A stretch of 64,000 bases of DNA from Gammaproteobacteria bacterium. GTDB taxonomy: Bacteria; Pseudomonadota; Gammaproteobacteria; Competibacterales; Competibacteraceae. A program made the translations under genes and the position numbers. This document shows positions 60,088 to 64,000 of this stretch, piece by piece. Numbering within the stretch: the stretch's first letter is position 1; every line of letters begins with the position of its first letter. The notes under the pieces were generated by a model that ran no database searches, was not told the origin of the DNA, and saw only the letters and a list, made by a program, of their open reading frames with translations. The stretch is from contig JACKNC010000003.1 in assembly GCA_024235095.1 (NCBI GenBank), positions 186,001 through 250,000 of the forward strand, in the 5' to 3' direction.

Positions 60088-60900
60088 GGTAGTCCTGCAG
60101 ATTGTAGTGAACCCTTATGCAGTCACGACCGATAGAGAATTGTTATAATGATGGATAAAATACCAAATAGCTCCAATGTGGTTTTCCAGTGTCTTCGAAA
60201 AAGAGAGCGTCTTTCTAACGAGACGAGAAATTCTTTGTCTTAAAGTACCATTGAATCTTTCAATTTTGTAAGTCCGACCCCTTTCTTTGCCTACGGCTTT
60301 GTGACGTTTGGTTGGGAATATCACCTCATACGCTTCCCAAAAATCGGTATAAGCGACGGCGCATTGGCGATAAACCGGCGGTAGGGAGTCCCACAGTCCT
60401 TGAGCGCCTTTTTGGCTTCGATTACCGACAAAAACGCCGACGATCTCGCTTGTGCCTTGATCAATCGCTAACCAAACCCATTGTTTGTTATTCTTATTTC
60501 CTACAAAAGACCCCAGTTCGTCACATTGAATCACGAGCCGACCTTTGGGCTTTTTTTAACAGCGACTTGCTGAGGGACTCCTTGATATTTTCGATTGACA
60601 TCGCCTTGTAGCCAACGTTCTGAAACCCCAACGACCCGTGCAATACCGGCAATAGGAATTCGTTCTAATAACAGTTTGTCGATTAAATCCTTTTTATCTT
60701 GCGAAATTCTATTCTCTGGATTTTCGACAAATTGTCGACTGCAATCTTTGCAAGAAAACGTGGGCTTGCCGTTGTGAATGCTGCCGTTTTTTACAACATT
60801 GACGGAATGACAATTAGGACAAATCATCGCTCTTTACTGACTCTATTTGTTACCACTAAAATCATACCATAAATTAATCACTACTTTCTACAGGACTACC
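60088..60900 (-). mobile_element. IS1-family element (813 bp)
   Basis: Imperfect inverted ends GGTAGTCCTGCAGATTGTAG (60088) and CACTACTTTCTACAGGACTACC (to 60900) enclose insA and insB. Flanks (AATCGCGGA, CCCGGAAGT) do not form a duplication. Its right end cuts a Tn3 transposase gene whose N-terminal part is not on the left, so a deletion accompanied it. Confidence 0.9.
60115..60827 (-). CDS. IS1 InsAB' transposase, frameshift-expressed
   Basis: insA (60827-60531, 98 aa): zinc-finger start MICPNCHSVNVVKNGSIHNGKPTFSCKDCSRQF and a helix-turn-helix (IAGIARVVGVSERWLQ). insB (60534-60115, 139 aa): catalytic part with CDELGSFVGNKNNKQWVWLAID, VAYTDFWEAYEVIFP and KIERFNGTLRQRISRLVRKTLSFSK, the IS1 signature. 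A -1 slip at GTTAAAAAAAGCCC (A7, 60551-60557) fuses them as KKKPKGRLVIQCDELG, parallel to the known IS1 mechanism. Appears intact. Confidence 0.9.
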
Positions 60901-61832
60901 CCCGGAAGTACTTCGGTCTCAAGAAAGGTGTCACCGCCTACACACTGGTCGCTAACCACGTCCCGATCAACGCTAAAATCATCGGTACCCACGAGCACGA
61001 GCGCCATTTCGTCTTCGACCTGCTCTACAACAACATGACGGAGATTCGGCCGGAGCGACATTCGACTGACACCCATGGAACCAACCAGGTTAACTTCTGG
61101 ATCCTGATGATGTTTGGCTACCAGTTCGCACCCCGCTACCGGGATCTGCATAAAAAGATGGATACACTGATTGGCTTCCATCCTCCCAGTCACTACGCTG
61201 ACGATCTCATTAAACCCGCCCGCCAGGTGTTCGAGGGGCTGATCATCCGGGAGTGGCCTAACATTCAGCGCCTCATGGCTTCCCTCGCGCAGAAGGATGT
61301 GACCCAGGCGACCCTGATCCGCAAGCTCAATTCCTTTATCCGCCAGAACCAGACCAAGAAAGCACTGTGGGAACTTGATGGCCTGTGCCGGACTCTTTAC
61401 ATCCTCGACTATATCGACGATGTCGGTTTGCGGCAGAACGTCCAAAAGGCGTTGAATCGCGGCGAAGCCTATCATCGTTTCCGCCGAGCCATCGCCTACG
61501 TCAATGGCGGGAAGTTTCGGGTCAAGACCGAGGCTGAACAGCACCTCTGGAACGAATGTTCACGACTCCTTGCCAATGCCATCATCTACTACAATACGGC
61601 CCTCCTGTCTCGTATCTACGAGCAACAGCAGGCGGCCGGCGACGTGGCGGTGCTGGACCTGATCAAGGCGATCTCCCCCATCGCCTGGCAGCACATCAAT
61701 CTGTTTGGAAACCTGGATTTCAACGCCGCTCAATCCAACCTCGACTTGGAAGCGCTGGCCGCACGCTATGCCGGCCCGGAATACTGGCGTCAAGGCTGGT
61801 CGGATGATCCCGAGGACCCTCCACTCCATTAG
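60901..61832 (+). pseudogene. tnpA: Tn3-family transposase, C-terminal fragment
   Basis: About 310 codons, open from the IS1 junction: KYFGLKKGVTAYTLVANHVPIN, GTHEHERHFVFDLLYNN, ERHSTDTHGTNQVNFWILMMFGYQFAPRYRDLHKK, and the Glu-containing RRAIAYVNGGKFRVKTEAEQHLWNECSRLLANAIIYYN. Tn3 transposases have nearly 1000 aa; the first two thirds are gone. After the stop, CCTTTTCGAGGGGTTGGGCA (61849-) looks like the inner part of the transposon's terminal repeat, cut at 61878 by IS630 copy B. Confidence 0.92.
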
Positions 61833-61876
61833 CAAAGGCTGATTTTTACCTTTTCGAGGGGTTGGGCAAATTTAGT

Positions 61877-63051
61877 CTAGTGGGCTGACACAGAAGTTTT
61901 GACAGGTTCAGAGGTTTCTAGGTCCACCGGGGTTTCAGAAGATTTCAAGGGAGGATAGAGGCGCTTGAGTTTGACCCGGGCCAAGTCGGTGCCGAACTGC
62001 CAGTGGATTTTGGTCTGACGTAGGTTGCGTGGGCCTTGCCAAGCGGCGATTTCCTTCCGCAAAGTTTCGAGGTTCGCAATGCGGCGATTCAAACACTGGC
62101 CGGCGAGAACAGCGAACTCACATTCCGCCATATTGAGCCAACTGCCATGCTTGGGGGTGTAATGAAATTCGAGCTTGCGGGTGATCCGGCGGGCTTCCTC
62201 TGGAGAAAAGACACTATACAAGGCCGCAGGAGTGTGGGTATTGAGGTTATCCACGACCAACCGGATTCGCTCCGCCTTCGGAAAGTACACATCAACGAGT
62301 TGCTGCATTTGCTGGGCAAAATCGCGTTTGGTGCGCTGTTTCGTGACATTAACATGACGCCACCCGCGCAAGGGTTGTACGAATAGAAATAAATTGGCGG
62401 TGCCTTCGCGTTTGTATTCACAGTCATAGCGCGCCGGTTGACCCGGGCGGGCGGGTTGAGGACAGCGGGTTTCGCTGGTCAATTGCACCGGACTTTCATC
62501 GAAGCACACTTGGGGGTATTGAGGATCATCGGGTTCGGCGTACAGGTCCAACACATCCTCCATATGCCAAACATAATCGGGACTGACACTGGGAATACAC
62601 CATTCTTGACGTTGCCAGGGTTTGAGGTCGTTTTTTTAAGGATGCGCCGCACACTCTCACGGGAAATGGCTTCGATGGGCCGGAGTTCCATGAAGCGGTC
62701 CGCTAACAATTGGAGAGTCCACTGACAACGGCCAGCGGGCGGGGTACTACAGGCCAAGGCGACCAGAAAGGCGGCCTGTTTGCCGGTCAAGGCCGGGGGC
62801 AAACCGACTCGTGGCCGCTCGCTTAACGCCGCCAGCAACCCTTCGTCGACAAACCGTTGACGGGTACGATGAACGGTCGAAATCCCCAAGTGAAGGCTTT
62901 GGGCAATGGCCTCATCCGTCGCCCCTTCCGCAGCCTGCAGCAACACATGGGCACGGGCAACCTTGCGCGCCGCTGCCTTGCCTTTATGAATGACCTTCAG
63001 CAGGTCTTCCCGCTCCTCTTCAGTTAGATCAACCAGATACTTGTGGGCCAT
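61877..63051 (-). CDS. IS630 transposase, probably frameshift-expressed (copy B)
   Basis: Same two-frame arrangement as copy A: helix-turn-helix frame 63051-62479 and catalytic frame 62563-61877, with the A7 slippery run at 62631-62637. The translated sequences of both copies are identical. The shared frame offset is therefore either functional or spread from one source copy helped in trans. Confidence 0.85.
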
Positions 63052-63122
63052 GGTGATTCCTCCTGTTGATCTCAACCATAGGGCACCCACCGCTACCTGT
63101 CAAAACTTCTGTGTCAGCCCAC
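61880..63122 (-). mobile_element. IS630-family element, copy B (1243 bp, inverted)
   Basis: Same ends as copy A, flanked by TA at 61878-61879 and 63123-63124. Opposite orientation to copy A, 12 kb away, so the pair could invert the segment between them. Confidence 0.95.
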
Positions 63123-63135
63123 TAGAATACGATTC

Positions 63136-63325
63136 TATATATCGGGGCGCGAGCTGAGCGGAATCGGTCTAATACCGGAGAGCGCATAGGCGCTTGCAGG
63201 TGATTAGGCCGATTACCGCTCCAGCGAGTTGATAGGCGGAGCGCGCAGCGCGACGCCTGCAACTCGCGTCGAGCGAAGCTCGGCTCGCGCCCCGATAAGC
63301 GGAGCGCGAAGCGCTCCGCTTATCA
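63136..63325. repeat. cluster of GC-rich palindromes
   Basis: TATCGGGGCGCGAGC (63140-63154) pairs with GCTCGCGCCCCGATA (63283-63297), enclosing further stems (GAGCGG...ATCGG near 63156 with CCGAT...CCGCTC near 63210, and GAGCGAAGCTC). A perfect hairpin AAGCGGAGCGC-GAA-GCGCTCCGCTT (63297-63321) follows. No gene. Strong RNA or cruciform folding expected; identity unknown. Confidence 0.7.
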
Positions 63326-63343
63326 TATAGCACACCTGATTAT

Positions 63344-63592
63344 GTGGATTCCGTTGTTATAGATGCTACTGATACAAATAGTCCAATTTTCACAGCATTC
63401 TCTGGAAGTGAAATAGCTAAGACAGCAGCACTGCACTACTTTGCTGAAAAATTAAAAGATCAGCGTTATGCATCTATCACTATAAAGACATTAAATAGTT
63501 CTACTAGTGTTAAGGGTGGTATTTCTAATATTTTAAGATTTATGGCGAATGACCAGGATGGTAATGGGTGTTCAAGTTGGCCGAAAATTTGA
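63344..63592 (+). pseudogene. AT-rich orphan gene fragment
   Basis: Frame open from about 63320 to a TGA at 63590-63592, reading DSVVIDATDTNSPIFTAFSGSEIAKTAALHYFAEKLKDQRY...LRFMANDQDGNG. Not recognised. Its composition is far more AT-rich than the PKS or housekeeping genes, which suggests foreign origin. There is no start signal and the frame begins at the palindrome cluster, so it is probably the 3' part of a larger gene. Confidence 0.35.
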
Positions 63593-63645
63593 TAAGGGTT
63601 TTCTTCACTCGGAGAAATTAATACTGAGTAATTAGTTTTTAGAAT

Positions 63646-64000
63646 CTACAAAAACGCCCGCAACTCCTTCGGAATCGGATCAACCGGCAGCTCATCTCCC
63701 AACTCCAACACCACTGCCGCCTCGCCCGGCTTGAGCCAGAACTGCACGACCACCTCACCTCGCACCGCTACCCGATCCAGCCACGGCTGTAGTTCCTGAG
63801 CGCGGGCGTAGTGCAGGGCGAGGATGCCGCTCTGGTAAATCGCCGGGTTGTAGCGCTCCAGGCTCTCCAGCCGTCCGGCTAGGGCGGGCGTCTTGCCGTC
63901 GGCAATCTCCACCTCCCCCAACAGATAGTAGGGGCGGTCGGGATCAATGCGGTTGATCAGTCCGCGCAGCGTCCGTCCGGTCATGTTGATTCGTTCGGCC
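63646..64000 (-). CDS. hypothetical protein, C-terminal part, runs off the window
   Basis: At least 117 codons, open to the window edge: AERINMTGRTLRGLINRI DPDRPYYLLGEVEIADGKTPALAGRLESLERYNPAIYQSG...VVVQFWLKPGEAAVVLELGDELPVDPIPKELRAFL. Codon use and GC content match the resident genes. No signal peptide or membrane segment seen. Family not recognised; the visible M may be internal because the frame continues upstream. Confidence 0.5.
   Translation of the reverse strand, partial: AERINMTGRTLRGLINRIDPDRPYYLLGEVEIADGKTPALAGRLESLERYNPAIYQSGILALHYARAQELQPWLDRVAVRGEVVVQFWLKPGEAAVVLELGDELPVDPIPKELRAFL

Overview
The window looks like chromosomal DNA of a GC-rich gammaproteobacterium. The evidence is the gene complement (potFGHI, NadR, DUF4124, FinO/ProQ and XpaC-like proteins) and the very heavy load of insertion sequences (IS). 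My impression of a Competibacter-like lineage rests only on remembered similarity of its small palindromic repeats and is not proven. No rRNA, tRNA or CRISPR array was seen.

Layout. 1-0.7 kb: an AbrB/MazE-type antitoxin and a Doc toxin clipped by an IS6 element. 0.7-4.95 kb: the IS6 element, an IS1595 scrap, and a complete IS21 element (istA/istB) that splits a DUF4124 gene and carries a 9-bp target duplication. 5.1-6.5 kb: an MFS transporter. 6.5-32.6 kb: a minus-strand modular type I polyketide synthase (PKS) locus. In transcription order it encodes a type II thioesterase and three PKS proteins of 5139, 1079 and 2207 aa, joined by 4-bp overlaps. They hold a loading ACP and five KS modules: M1 KS-AT-psiAT-MT-KR-ACP, M2 KS-KR-ACP, M3 KS-AT-DH(degenerate)-ER-KR-ACP, M4 KS-KR-ACP, M5 KS-AT-MT-MT-KR-ACP. 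Two modules have no AT and one has a second, decayed AT. The interdomain linkers are studded with in-frame copies of two small palindromic repeats, and the M4 linker has a 7-bp x5 tandem repeat. 32.7-44.5 kb: housekeeping and accessory genes (folA, potFGHI polyamine ABC importer, pnuC-nadR NAD salvage, XpaC-like, LigB/YgiD-type dioxygenase, DUF302, DUF1269), with REP-like palindromes and a pair of perfect inverted DnaA boxes.

44.8-64 kb: an IS-dominated stretch. It holds two more IS6 copies plus a decayed relative, IS110, three IS630 elements (two identical copies in opposite orientation), IS1595, IS4, IS982, IS1, a Tn3 transposase fragment and several non-autonomous elements. Surviving genes are a metallophosphoesterase, an FdhF/YdeP-type molybdoenzyme and fragments (dctM, DUF3592). 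A proQ/finO gene is cut twice by mini-elements with Tn3-like ends and 5-bp target duplications; removing both restores the reading frame.

The most interesting object is the PKS locus: a mostly cis-AT assembly line that seems to be losing AT domains in stages, with palindromic repeats at domain boundaries and a possible phase-variable repeat. The IS region is useful for reconstructing insertion history and for three candidate frameshift-expressed transposases.
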